This document shows, one piece after another, positions 49,133-60,917 of a DNA stretch of 64,000 bases. Under the pieces are notes generated by a model, which searched no databases, was not told where the DNA came from, and saw only the letters and a program-made list of their open reading frames with translations. The DNA lies in assembly GCA_905250075.1 (NCBI GenBank), contig CAJNOP010000003.1, forward strand, positions 2,546,961 to 2,610,960, read 5' to 3'. Position 1 is the stretch's first letter; every line of letters starts with the position of its first letter. A program made the position numbers and the translations under genes. This DNA comes from Rotaria sp. Silwood1 (Eukaryota; Rotifera; Eurotatoria; Philodinida; Philodinidae).

Positions 49133-50624
49133 CCTGATCTCCAAAGTCTTTAAAAAAATTCTCAAAGATAAACAGTGACTTTCTAAAACTGAGCATTTTT
49201 AAAACAGCTTCCTATAAAAACATGTTCGCACGTCTAATGAGTTTCTCATTTCTCAAAAACTGTTACAATTTTCTAAAGCATTTACTATATCAAATATCTA
49301 TTGAGTATTCTACATTTGAAACCACTTTTATATACTAAGACAGTTTCTAAGTTTTCCCGACATCAATCAAGAAAACTTTTTTTTTGATCAGTTCTCTATA
49401 TAACAATTTTTTTGGCAAGATTAGATGATTTCTTGTAGTTCTAATTGGGAATTACATCGTGCTATTATTTTAAAAGTTAATTTGTTTAATGAACGTATCT
49501 AAAAATTTATTGGCTTTATGTATTTGTTGTTGTGAGCAACTTGATTAAAATCAATCTGCTCTTTATAGGTCGACGATTCATAAAATTTTGACTGAAAGTA
49601 TTTGATCGACTCGCTAAATATCACGGATTAATTACATTTGACAGATCTAAAAAGATCTTTGACAAAAACTAGAAACTCTCTATGGTATAAACCAAAATGA
49701 TATTTTAGAAACCATTAAAACTAAGATGGACAGGAAGTTTGAGGTAATGTAGACATCAATTTTATTTGGATGTTTAACGAAGCGGACAAATATTTTCAAG
49801 ATGGGAACATAATTCTTGGTTTTTTTCTCTTGCTTCTATACAACGAAACTGAACATAAATTTATTTGCTGTTAAATTTTTTCCCATGGGTCTATCGTATA
49901 AAAAAAACTAGAAGTTGATAAATAAGGTCAGTTTGTGTCAACATTTCTCTATTTCGATTGTGTTATAAATTAAACCGAAATATATATTCACTTTACATAT
50001 GTTCATGATCAAAATGCTATTCAAGACACAACTAGAGCACAAATATCACGGTAAAAATGAACGGTCGACTAGAGTCTTCAAGCTATTCTCCAAGTAAACA
50101 TTCCTTTAATAATGTATGTTGAAAACAGTCAACCATGAGTCAGTGATAATATACAGTTTTTTGCAAATTTTTCTTTATTTTTGTGTGCTACAGGTGAGTA
50201 TAAACTCTTTTCGTCCTAGTTTTTCCAATCTTTCATGATTGTGGTGAAAAGGAAAGTGTAAAAGTACGAACATAATTTTTTATGCTTCATTTTTGTAGAC
50301 CATATCATACATTTCGTGACCCATATTAGGCGAAAAAAGACTTGAATTTGCTGCTAAATCTACTTATCTCTCAAATCATTATATAAAAGTGAAGATTATT
50401 TATGTGTCTTTTTTGTATTCAACAGCTAAAACAATACTTTATATTTCATTCGTTGATTACTATAATAAATGTTTAATCCAATAGAATCATCACAAAGAAT
50501 ATTTTGTAGCTATGATAGAAGGGTGTTATTGAAGGGGTTGATGTGTTTTTTTTCTTAAACTACATCCAAGCAACTAGACATGCCACATCCTAATTGACTT
50601 TCTTCTGGTTGACATTTTGGTTAG

Positions 50625-50786
50625 ACGAGTGGGAGTGCCAGATTTATCACTTTATCGGGCAGAGTCTTTTCTCTTAAGGCTACAGAAAGATTCATGCAAC
50701 TAATTCATGCTAATTTTGAACAAGCTATTACAGCTCGTAATCGCAGCGTTGATCTTTATGTATATGAGAACTATTTTCAAGCATAA
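50625..50786 (+). pseudogene. Orphan exon-like frame, 53 aa
   Basis: Preceded by a pyrimidine-rich tract and acceptor TTTGGTTAG, the frame runs 53 codons to TAA with protein-like composition (..SGRVFSLKATERFMQLIH..), but there is no start codon at its head and no upstream exon that I can join. It may be the last exon of a lost gene or a chance frame. No homologue recognised. Confidence 0.25.
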
Positions 50787-51366
50787 ATAAGAAGTAGAGA
50801 TGTGCGGAACTAGCTTCTTTCTCAGTATCCGATGGCCAAAACAGGACTAACTTATGGAAATTCCACGGTATCAGGGTTGAGACCGGCCTTAGAAATGAAT
50901 ACTCTTGTAAAGCTGATCACTTTTCTAAAAATCTTAAATTACTCACTATGAAAAACAGGGCTCCTCTAATGTTTTGTCGAACAACAGCTTCATGAATTTC
51001 GAGAAGTTTACGCCTTCAGCGTTTCCAATACTCTTTAGTATTCTAATATATATATTTTTGTAAATAACTATTCGTTATTCTGCAGTTACGAGACTGGGTA
51101 TAAGATCGGAACCGAAGAGACATCTTTTTTAGTCTTGTTTCTTCGATAATGAAACAATGTTAAATTGTTTAGCCTTCAATTCTCTTTGAAAAATAAAACT
51201 TTAAATCAAAAAGAGAAAAAGGCCAAAATAAATTTTGTTTTCACATAAACAACTGAAATTATTTTCAAATTTTTGTTTCTGTTTTCTACTAATTCAAACA
51301 ATAAAAAAACTAGTGAACAGTATTGAAGAAGTGAAAATTAATAACATGAAGTTTTTTTTTAACAAG

Positions 51367-52620
51367 TCAATTATTATTCATTTGTTCATAAAGTTGTTTC
51401 GCTGAGGAATCAGGTGTACAGTTATCTTCAGTTGTAGAATTAAATTTAGAATAATCAACAATATAATGGTCTTTATCAAAATGGATCATTCTTTCAAATC
51501 TAGCTCCCCAAATTATTTCTTCAGGCATATAAGAAGTTTTAGCTTGTGTAACCATTCCAGTTGGTTCTATTATTCCTTCAAGAACAAGTAAAATTTCAAA
51601 TTTTTCTTTCAAAATTTGTTCTCTATTCATTTCATATAATGGACTTCGTGAATCAATTTTATGTTCAATAATAAGTGGCCAATTAAGGAATAAACGATCT
51701 TTTCCAGCATCATAACCAACATCCATATCGAGTAAATTAAGAGGTATTGTTTCATTTTCTTTTGTTTGACGTTTTGAAACAAAATACATTCTTGTATGAG
51801 CTTCAACTAATGTTGATCGATGACGCATATCACCTAAACGAATTTGTAATGTTAATAATCCATCTCGAAGTGAAATAACAGCGTGTTGCGACCATATTAA
51901 TGTTCGACGACGTTTTTTCGGACGAGATAATTTTGTATAAACAAGACCGACCCAAAGTGCTTGAATTACAAGACCAAAACAACTTTGAATTATTACAATA
52001 ATAATTCCACCTGTACATTGTTCAGTTACAGCTCGTGTTCCATAACCAATTGTTTGTTGAGTTTCGATTGAATAGAGAAGAGCTCCACTGAATGATTTAA
52101 CACCAGCTACACAAGGTGTGACTGTATTTTCACTTGTATTCACTGAATGATGAGAGAAGTCACCATGAATTGTCATTATAATATACCAAATAACAGCAAA
52201 TAAAAGCCATGAGAGTACAAAACAAAAAACAAACCAAACTAAAACCCATATCCATGGTAAATCTAATACTGTGGTGAATATGTCTTTCAAATACCGATGA
52301 CGATCATGGATATTTATTCTATAATTTACATATATTTTGATTTTATAAAAAAATTCAAATATTTAATATTTACCTTTGAAAATTAATGTTTCCGTCTTTA
52401 GTAATAAGACGTTTTCGACCAGATAGTTTTACTAAAAATTATAAATAGACAAAACATGCAACTGGTTTTCGTAGTTACCTGCTTTGCGTGTTGAATGAAT
52501 CCTGAGTTATAATAAATCAATAGTTTTACCCTCTTCGAAAGGAAAAAAAATCAATACTCACGGATTAGCTAATGCATTAATTTGGAATATTCCATGATTT
52601 ATTCTACTAGATTTGAACAT
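51367..52620 (-). CDS. Inward-rectifier potassium channel (Kir/KCNJ family)
   Basis: Exons 52620-52562, 52501-52479 (a 23-nt micro-exon), 52431-52374 and 52318-51367 join in phase to 363 residues. The N-terminus KRLITKDGNINFQ matches the conserved Kir start, TM1 is about residues 70-94, and the pore has TIGYGTR with the GYG filter at 138-140 and the structural Cys pair C116/C148. TM2 ends SRPKKRRRTLIWSQHAVI, and the cytoplasmic domain has LVEAH, MDVGYDAGKDRLFL and YMPEEIIWGARFERM as in Kir channels, where PIP2-binding basic residues (PKKRRR) follow TM2. The position that controls strong rectification in TM2 (Asp172 in Kir2.1) is Gln166, so weak rectification is expected. It would carry K+ at the plasma membrane. 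Which KCNJ subfamily it belongs to is not clear. Confidence 0.92.
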
Positions 52621-53639
52621 CCTCAACTCAACCATTTAGAATATAATAGTATATTCACACGATATTGTTACTAGTCATACTATATGTATATCAATTATTA
52701 GGTTTTCTCACGTTTTTTTTCTTTACTAATGACTTCATAGAACGATTAATCATATATGAATGTGCGTCTTTTCTTTTCGTTGCATACAACAATTGCATAA
52801 CACAACGTTAATGCCTATATTCAACTAAAGATATTCTATCAAATACGCACTACTATTTTGTTTTATTCAATGAGAAAATATACAATAGATTGGTATTTAT
52901 CGATGTTCTATAAATATAATCGATCACAAAATAAGAAAGAAAAATGTTTAGAAAATACAGAAGATATTATTTACACTTGAAGTGCAAAAAATAAAGATAA
53001 AAAGGTATTATAGTAAAAAAAAGAATATCAAATCGAACAATGATGGGTTTATGGGGCGCAAGTATAGCTCTTTACTTCTCCCTAATCCACACAAATATAT
53101 CTATGCCACACACTCCCGTATGACAAATCTTCTTGACATCGACAATGACAACAGACCTATTATTTCCAAGAGCTAAATATAACAACTCTTTAAATACGAC
53201 TAAAGCTAGATGCTCCATCGACAATCTAAAAGATTTGATAGATACACACATGATGTTTACATGTTCAATAGTAATAGAAAATAGTTCGATGAAGATTCTG
53301 TCGCGTAAACAACGTATTATTTCCATTAATAAACTGAACTATGAGAAAATATTTTTTTGGTTTCTTCTGTGTCTTCTACACGGTCACATGTGGTAACTAG
53401 ATAATCATAAGAAGTCGAGATAGACAGGTAATTAGGTAGTATGATTTTTAATTCACTTAGCAAAGCTGTTTGATCATGATCGATTGCAAGTAAATATTTA
53501 TCCATATCGAAATGAATAGCATCAATATCTATATGCTATTAAGCAAGACCAGAATGGATGGAAGGAGGACATTGAAATCAAACAGACATAGCCGTATGTT
53601 GATAAATGAGAGTGCATCAGTATTTCTTCTATTAATCTA

Positions 53640-54386
53640 TTTATGCGTAGCTGTCACTCCTATATGATCTTTTGGAAATGTATTCAAAGCTTTTTCAACT
53701 CATTGGAGAGGATTTTGTATTGTGGTCTCAAATGAGTTCCGACTCCTAGTTTGTGATAACATGTGGCAATATTAAATGATGTTCTTGTGTATCATCATGC
53801 GACACGCATCAAGAACACGTCGAAAAAATATGTTGACTTGATCTATACGTTCCATGCAATCAAGAATACTAGAAAAAGTGAGCAATTTCGTCAGATTGCT
53901 CACACTTCCATCTTTTACTTCACCTTTCAATATTTCAAGTAAAGTTTTCAGTTCATTATCTTTATCGCGGCATAAAGTCATCGAATCGATCAAACTATGA
54001 TCATCTTTTTGATGTGAGTCTGTTAACCAAAAGTTAGAACTCAACATGAGTAAAGCTTCGTACTCGGCATCACCAAACTGACTCAATTGCGTTATATCAG
54101 CAAAAATTTTGACACCGCAAGCCACTTGAGGATTGGCATCAATGACAAACAGAACTCCTTCTAAGCTGGTTGTTGTCTGGACACTAATAAAAATTTCGAC
54201 GATCGTTCGCTCAAAACTTATTGATAATACTGTTTTCATAGAACTTACTTGACCAACAGATAACAAAAGTCTTTTCACTTCTTGTATAGATATATATTGT
54301 GCAAGATAAAAATTAAAAAGACGACCGAGACTGATGTTGGATGAGCTTTTGTCGAATGTGTCGAATAAGAAATTGTACGAAAAACA
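53640..54386 (-). pseudogene. Decayed ADP-ribosyltransferase / TPR gene fragment
   Basis: An open stretch of about 204 codons (54386-53772) has no good start. It reads YISIQEVKRLLLSVGQ..SSMKTVLSISFERTIVEIF, matching the mid-part of the arginine-ADP-ribosyltransferase (ART) fold, where the STS motif (here SIS) precedes DR-type residues, then DITQLSQFGDAEYEALLML, the position of the FPxExE catalytic loop. After it comes DNELKTLLEILKGE..., the linker to tetratricopeptide repeats in the bdelloid ART-TPR family, ending at a premature stop (53772). Past that stop, fragments such as FPKDHIGVTAT (TPR-like PxDHPxVA) appear in shifted frames down to about 53640. The N-terminal third with the catalytic Arg is missing. 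I read this as a pseudogene; a truncated expressed protein is possible. Confidence 0.5.
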
Positions 54387-55556
54387 TCATATCTATATTT
54401 ATCACTGGTAGTGTTATAGAATTTCAAAACCTCTGCCATTTTAGACATTCATTTTCGTTGTTGACTGTTCTAAATTCGACATATTCTATTGGAAACTACT
54501 AAGTAGTGACATATTAAAATAATATCAATTTCAACAACAGTCGAAAGTTTCAACTTGTGATACAAGCTGTTCGAATGCAATATGTTTCACCTGACAATGA
54601 ACTAAATTTTTTAAATAGGCTTTTATTTCAACTTCGAGAACTTTTAATTAACATAAAGATGTAGTGGTGGGCTTTACTAGTGACGAACACTGGTTTGATC
54701 TTTCAATTAGTACATCGTTAGGTTTATGATGTTTCAAATACTATATATTTTTTTGATGTCAAACAGTACTTTTTACCTTGATTGTGTTACATGAATTTAG
54801 CATCTTCTTTGAATATTAATTAGTGTGGTATACAAAAATATGTACGATTAGGCAAACATTTGAAATTCAAGGAATGGTTTTCTCCATTATTAAATTAATC
54901 AACAATGTAAACTATCTTGATGATCAGCGAAAAACTTTCAAGATAATTTTTTCACTCTAAATCATTGTAAAATAATTACGTAGTTTGTGGTTTTCGCTAA
55001 CCGATAATTGAAATATTGTTTCAATATCCAAGACCTTCGACTATTTAGTGTCCGATATACAGAAGCACGCGTAAGAAAGATTGTAAGAGTGAAGAATGTC
55101 GACTTATATGCGTACTTTTCACCTCTACATGACACCTTACAATAATAATTCTATAAAAACTTTTGTTAGTCTCTTTCAAATTTACATCTATTGTCCATTT
55201 GCTTTCAACTAGAAGATTTGACGAAACCTTGCTATGTGCCTTTTTTGTCCATTGATATTATAGTGACCTAATGCTTTGATAGAGGTGATATTTTCTAGTT
55301 CTACTGTCACGTCAGAAATTTTCCAAAATAAACGTTATTTCACTGTTTTCTGCATGACTATCGCATGTTTTTATCGCTCGTCTACTCATCTTTTACGAAT
55401 ATTTTTTAAATACTTATCTATTCATAGACTTTCTATCAACATACGCTTTCTTTGTTAAGAATCTATGATACATATTAAGATTCAGACTGCTCAAAAAGTA
55501 TTAATGCATCAATTTTCTTTTGAGGAACAATGCAATCAGGAAACTAGCTCGCCTAT

Positions 55557-55740
55557 TGTGGGTTTACGTGTGGATGTATGGATGGTTGAGATTGCCAGTG
55601 TAGTTCTTATCATCAGACACTCAAATTTTCACTTATTCTTTGGTTTGAGCCACACTAATAGTTTTTGTTATCTATTCTGCTCACGTTCAGTAGTGGGATT
55701 GGCCTTGTCTGAGGATGCGGATGTGTGGGCGTCAGAATAG
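55557..55740. repeat. GT-rich patch 6
   Basis: TGTGGGTTTACGTGTGGATG (55557-55576) and, 125 bp on, GGATGCGGATGTGTGGGCG; same word set as patches 1-4, both in the GT sense. Confidence 0.4.
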
Positions 55741-56479
55741 ATGCAAATGTGAATGACATTGACTAATTTTCAGAATTGTTCTTATACATAATAATAATAC
55801 TGTTAAAATAATTTTTTTTATGATAAATAGACCACGATAATTGTATAAAATGCAATTTACATCAGTCCTAGCTTTTTTCATTTATAATTGAAAACTGGAC
55901 AAATGTATATGCAAAATATAAAAATTGAACTAAAATTAGTAATGCAATTTCTAAAACAAATTTGATTACTGATGAACTTCTACGTCTCAATTTTGACATA
56001 GTACAATTTTTTATACAATATAGATCATTTTTACATAATTTAATTGTCAAAGTGATCAAACAGTACGCTCCATATTGAAAGATTTTCCAATTTAACATTT
56101 ATCTAGTTTTTGAGATGAAAATAATTTTGAATTCAAGACAAATATAATTATTTCAAAATTACTTAGAAAAAAAACTTATAATTGAATAATAATTGATTTT
56201 TATTGCACAATACAAAAATAATTCATCGTTTAAAATCAACCAATGTCATTATATTATACACGATTGACATGAAAATGAATTGAAGAACATACTTTTATTA
56301 TGCCTAAACTTGTATGTCTCTTTCTTAACTATGCTTGAATTAGTGCATTAACATTTCAATTATGAATATTAAAGCAATGATCCTTATCATATTGATCATG
56401 AAGAAACAAAAACGGTATATTTGGTAATAACTATCTTTTCTTTAAGAATTATTCAAAAAAAAAGTGTAACCAACATGAA

Positions 56480-57430
56480 TCTTATTTAATGATGAACAAG
56501 GAATATAATCATTATCAACAATAAGAATTAACTAAGACATTTACGTTCAAGATTTAAACATTGTTTTACTTTCACAAAAGAACATCGTACATTTAGTCTT
56601 GAAATACATAAAACCATACCTGAGTGTTGAATGAATGATTACAACCAGTATTATAAATCTGTCTTAACGATAACTCATACGCCTATTAATGAATATGAAT
56701 TTTCTAATTTTGAAAAATATTTTAGTTAAATTTCATCTCGTCTTATTCATGTTTTACCTGATTCTAATGATTTTTCAATAGAAAATAAATCGGTAATACG
56801 TTCATAAAATATATTTGCATTTTAAACTGATCAAACAAAAGAATACTTTTTTGTACTAATGAATTTATTTAAACAATATAAACATCCAAAATAGTTTTTC
56901 GATCAAATACTATTAGACAACAAGTCAATATATATTAATAAAATGAATAATTGAATATTTTCATGGAACAATTAATGATTGGAAAAATTATGCAAGCATA
57001 GACTTAATGAACAACAAATAACCATATGTAGACATAGAAAATTCTATTCATTGAATATTCCTATAGTGCATATCATGTTGAGTTCGTGATACTAATTATG
57101 TATATCATAAGCTTTCACGTGTGTTTATAAAACTAAGTGACACAATATCATCTTTAATTTAAAATAAATTATAATAGTTTTATAAAAATACATTTCAATA
57201 CGTATATTTTAGACACTATAAAAATATAAAATAGATTTGATAATGATTTATTGGTTAACGTTACTGAATATCTAACATTATTGAATTTATGATCAGAAAG
57301 TCGAATTCAATATTGACTACATGTCAATTGTGGAATATTCTATTAGTCGGAAAATAAGAAAAAAATTTACATATTGAATAGCAAGGAAAAATATACAGTA
57401 TATTTATATATTTCTAAAATCATATAAATA
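56480..57430 (+). pseudogene. Degenerate coding relic with many nonsense codons
   Basis: From about 56532 one frame reads as protein-like sequence (..LRHLRSRFKHCFTFTKEHRTFSLEIH.., ..SVLTITHTPINEYEFSNFEKYF.., ..SSRLIHVLPDSNDFSIENKSV.., ..TDQTKEYFFVLMNLFKQYKHP..) interrupted by TAA, TAG and TGA codons; a frameshift lies near 56530, and further protein-like blocks (FDNDLLVNVTEYLTLLNL) occur near 57235. Every stop in the first part could come from CAA, CAG or CGA by a single C-to-T change. The parent family is not recognised. AT-rich DNA can mimic such reading, so confidence is limited. Confidence 0.4.
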
Positions 57431-57799
57431 ATATTAACCTTCAATTTATCTTGTCATTAGATGACAGCTTTTAGTAGCTAAAAACAATCACAACTAAAAT
57501 GCTATCAAAAAAATCAAATTATGTCGAAATAAATCTAAATCAAAAAACAAAAACAAAAAAAAAACTGTCAGTGTGCTTTTATATAAATAAAGTATCGATT
57601 ATCACAAGGTTCGATGAAATAGTATAAACATTGCTTGTTTTAATAATACTTCTTTTTATATATAAAAAATATTTATTCATATGTTTCTTAATAGACATCA
57701 TTGCGTATATGTGCATATATGTTGGATATTTCCATGCTTGATTGATTTCACGATAGATTGGTATTTAAATGTAAGAAGTCATAACGCATAAGTAAGACA

Positions 57800-58479
57800 A
57801 TGACTAACAATCAACAAGTAACAGTTGAATTATCGGAACATGAATATTTAAATGAAACAAATGAAAAATCTTTAAATATCTCGACAACACATCAAACACA
57901 AACATCACCAAAAACAAGTCATACTGACCTAATTGTGACATTAATTCTTTTGATTATCATTGCTATTATACCAAGTAAAATATATGATTATAATCAGTAA
58001 TATTTTATAATTAACAACTGATTTGTTTTGTCTTTTTTTTTATAGTTCTTGAAATATATATTGGACGTCGATATGCAAATAGTTGTCCACTTGATTGGCG
58101 TATTCCAATTTATTTAGTTGTAGCAGGTGCTGCTGCACTTGTTGTTATACTTTTAGGTATTATTCAAGCTTTTTTAAAAGCTAAAGTTTTTGTCAATCGT
58201 GCTAGAGAAAAATCTAATGTGGCTGCTACGATTAGTGCTATGTGTGTTACATGTCTTGCAAGCATACTTTTATTATTTCTCTTCGTTTGGTTTGTTTTCG
58301 GATGTTATTGGATATTTCGTTCATGGAATACTGTACAATATGTTGATGCAACTCAAAAAGATTATTGTCATCGGGTTCTTTATCGTTTTGCATTTTGGTT
58401 ACTTTTAGGTGCTTTCTTTTCCCAAATTTTAGCATGTGGTTATTCATATTTGAAAGTACATTTAGGAATAATGTCATGA
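57800..58479 (+). CDS. TMEM272-like four-pass membrane protein, copy 1
   Basis: Exons 57800-57974 and 58046-58479 join in phase (71-bp intron inside TM1) to 202 residues. A polar Ser/Thr/Asn-rich cytosolic N-terminus (about 45 residues) is followed by TM1 (LIVTLILLIIIAIIP), the conserved YANSCPLDWRIPIYLVVAG leading into TM2, then TM3 with LFVWFVFGCYWIFRSWNTVQY, the loop motif YCHRVLYRFAFWLL entering TM4. This is the order of the TMEM272 family (..CP..IPIYLIV.., ..W..G.YWVF.., ..YC..TLY.FAFWLL). Molecular function of the family is unknown. A paralogue lies 2.1 kb downstream in the same orientation; both start codons sit in the context GTAAGACAATGAC. Confidence 0.8.
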
Positions 58480-59007
58480 AAGATGCTCGAATACCAGAAT
58501 ACACTAAAACATCTTGAAAAATTCGACTTTTTATTTGTAGTTGACTTCTTCTTTCTTTTTTTATTTTGGACAAACTGTAAATATAAATATTATTAAACTT
58601 TTATTATCAACTCAAAAACTAAATAAAAAAATTGTTGATAAAACTAAACTGTGAACGCAATCAAATCTTGATTGTATTCGAAGCATATTTTTATATATTT
58701 ACTCGATGAAAAGATGATTCATACAGTTCACCGAATATATTTATTCAATAAAAATTTTTATTTAAATTGTTTATCATGCGACGATAGATAATGATTTTAA
58801 TTGGCATTAAATATTTATCAAGTATTCTATTTTGATTTCGATACAGATTCAAAGACGAAATATGCGTAATTGAAATCAATGAATGAATGGTTAAAAAAAT
58901 AGATCGTACACATATAAACATATATTCAGTCAATCTTTATTCCTTTCTTTCTATGAATATTTTGTTTTCTATTCTCTATCATCATTTTCGCTATTTGAAT
59001 ATATGAA
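58480..59007. other. Intergenic between TMEM272-like copy 1 and coiled-coil gene
   Basis: AT-rich 3' and 5' flanks; nothing further recognised. Confidence 0.4.
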
Positions 59008-59376
59008 ATGTCGTCATCACCAACACAAGATTTACTCGATCGAATCGATCGTTTACATTCAATGCTTGTCAGTGAATTACCCACTCTATCATTAGTTAAT
59101 TCACAACATTCAACATCAATTCTTCCTCGAACTATGATGAATTCTGTTGGTCCTTTATCAATTATTAATACTGAAAATAGTACACAACATGCTACGTTTA
59201 AATCAGAAGCAATTATAATCGATGAACTTCAACAATATATTAAAAAAATGGAACGAGAACGAGAAATACTTCTTCGATCTTATAGTATTATTCTTCAACT
59301 TTTAAAAAATAATAAGACGAAAAATGAAACAAATTTAATTGACTCTGATTATTCTGAACTTTTACATAATGATTAA
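59008..59376 (+). CDS. Small coiled-coil protein, 122 aa, unknown
   Basis: Intact single-exon frame starting MSSSPTQDLLDRIDRLHSML. Two amphipathic segments are visible: residues about 7-24 and a longer charged helix (about 70-104, IIIDELQQYIKKMEREREILL) likely to form a coiled coil, joined by a Ser/Thr/Asn-rich linker. Codon choice and lack of low complexity resemble the neighbouring real genes, and the frame lies on the same strand between the two TMEM272-like copies. No family recognised; such short coiled coils occur in many complexes. Confidence 0.6.
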   Translation: MSSSPTQDLLDRIDRLHSMLVSELPTLSLVNSQHSTSILPRTMMNSVGPLSIINTENSTQHATFKSEAIIIDELQQYIKKMEREREILLRSYSIILQLLKNNKTKNETNLIDSDYSELLHND

Positions 59377-59957
59377 AATTTAATTTCTATTCACAACAAT
59401 AAATAACATTTCTATTCAAAGTGTAGCTTTTCCTAACAATTAACTATTTCTATTTCTGTATTATAAATCATATAAAATACAATCAAAATTGTTTAACAAG
59501 TCTGAATAGCAAATATTTCTTTTTGTAGATTTATTCTACATTGAATCAATTGATTACAATATGGGATAGTTTGTTGTATTTTGTATGCATAAGAAGTACA
59601 TTCAACTACTCTTTATGCTATTCATAATGACTATAGACATACAATTTCTAGTAAGACATTCAAAAAAAAAGGTGAAAAAAAAAAGAAAGATGCAATGCAT
59701 AAATTGCGACCGCAGCAATATACTCGTCGTTACAATGCAAGTAAACATAAACGTAGATGACCTTGGTTGTATATAGATGAAAAAGAAGAAAAAGAAACGA
59801 AAAACAATTTATGAAGTACAGAATATTAAAAAGCTTATTATGTTTTTTTGTATAAATGATACAAGAATTGATTATTGTACAAAACTAATAGACTATTTTT
59901 AAACACTGATCTTTTAGTTTATATTCATAAGTAGAATTTTTTAAGTACTGTAAGACA
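59377..59957. other. Intergenic between coiled-coil gene and TMEM272-like copy 2
   Basis: AT-rich; a 63-codon frame at 59585-59776 has no support. Confidence 0.4.
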
Positions 59958-60917
59958 ATGACAAGTACTACTGAACAAACAGTTATTAATATGAAACAAA
60001 AACCAATCGTAGAAAATACTGTTGTGGTCAGTGAACCAATAAATTCACAACAAGTACCACTTGAAACAGTTGTTGTCAATGAGTCAATAAACTCACCAGT
60101 AGCATCAGTAGAAAAAGTTGCTGAAACGGATGCAACAACGTCTAAACCAGTAGAAGTAGATAATCTTATTGTCAACGATGTAAAAAATGAGAAAATGCCA
60201 GAATCAGATCAATTACTAACCCGTGGTGTTAGTAAAAAAGGCATCAACTAAAAAGTCTTTTAAATTAGCTATACCACTTGTTACTGTTGTTATTATGATC
60301 ATTTCACGTAAGTCATATGCTTTTTTTGATTACTATCCTCATAATATTTTACAAAAAAATTGGATTCTATATTTTTATATATTTAAATCAAGAAGACTTT
60401 TTTGTATACTTATTATCGATTTTCTAACACTAGGCATAGAAAAAAAATTAGATAAATTTATGATTTTGGTATTTTATCGTATTTTACAGTTTTACAATTA
60501 ATTGTTGGTTGGCATTATGCAAACAAATGCCCTTTTAATTGGCATATACCACATTATTTAGTTGTATCAGGTGTTATTGGACTTATTCTTATTATATTAA
60601 ATGCGGTTTTAGATTTTTTGGCATCTCATGCTAAATCCATGTTAGATGATACTACTGTTCGAGCGTCTCATTGTGGAGCTTGTTGTGGTATGTGTGGTCT
60701 GTTAATAGTTATTAGCGGTCTTATCATATTTCTCGTTGGTTGGTCTATTGCGAGATGCATTTGGGTATTTCGTGCATGGAATAAAATTCAATATGAAAAT
60801 CCAGATCGATATGATTATTGTCATCCAACATTATATCGTTTTGCATATTGGCTATTTTTTTCTATCAATTACATACATATTATTCTCCTGCTGCCGTATG
60901 TGTATCCAGGCACCTAA
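59958..60917 (+). CDS. TMEM272-like four-pass membrane protein, copy 2
   Basis: Exons 59958-60179, 60241-60307 and 60490-60917 join in phase to 238 residues. The first intron (61 bp, 60180-60240) is unusual in being open in frame for most of its length; it has a clear branch site ACTAAC and, if retained, leads to a stop shortly after, so splicing is assumed. The N-terminal 75 residues are acidic and Val/Pro-rich, unlike copy 1. The membrane part matches copy 1: YANKCPFNWHIPHYLVVSG, WVFRAWNKIQYENPD, YDYCHPTLYRFAYWLF. After this the sequence diverges and ends at YVYPGT, so TM4 is shorter or the last exon differs. Function unknown. Confidence 0.75.

Larger units (their letters stand above)
48858..51366. 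other. Intergenic
   Basis: Contains CA-rich patch 5 and an orphan exon-like frame at 50625-50786 (both listed separately). The remainder is AT-rich with nothing recognised. Confidence 0.5.
52621..57799. other. Gene-poor region with two pseudogenes
   Basis: No intact gene seen between the Kir channel and the first TMEM272-like gene. Holds a decayed ADP-ribosyltransferase/TPR relic, GT-rich patch 6 and a heavily mutated open-frame relic, each listed separately. The part around 52.7-53.5 kb has only short unsupported frames. Confidence 0.5.

Noticed and set aside
56480-57430. Ciliate-like genetic code (TAA/TAG read as Gln)
   Set aside because: All neighbouring genes use standard stops, TGA also occurs, and a frameshift is present; decay of a normal gene is simpler.
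60223-60501. Apparent frameshift in TMEM272-like copy 2
   Set aside because: A 61-bp GT-AG intron with branch site ACTAAC restores the frame, so no mutation need be invoked.
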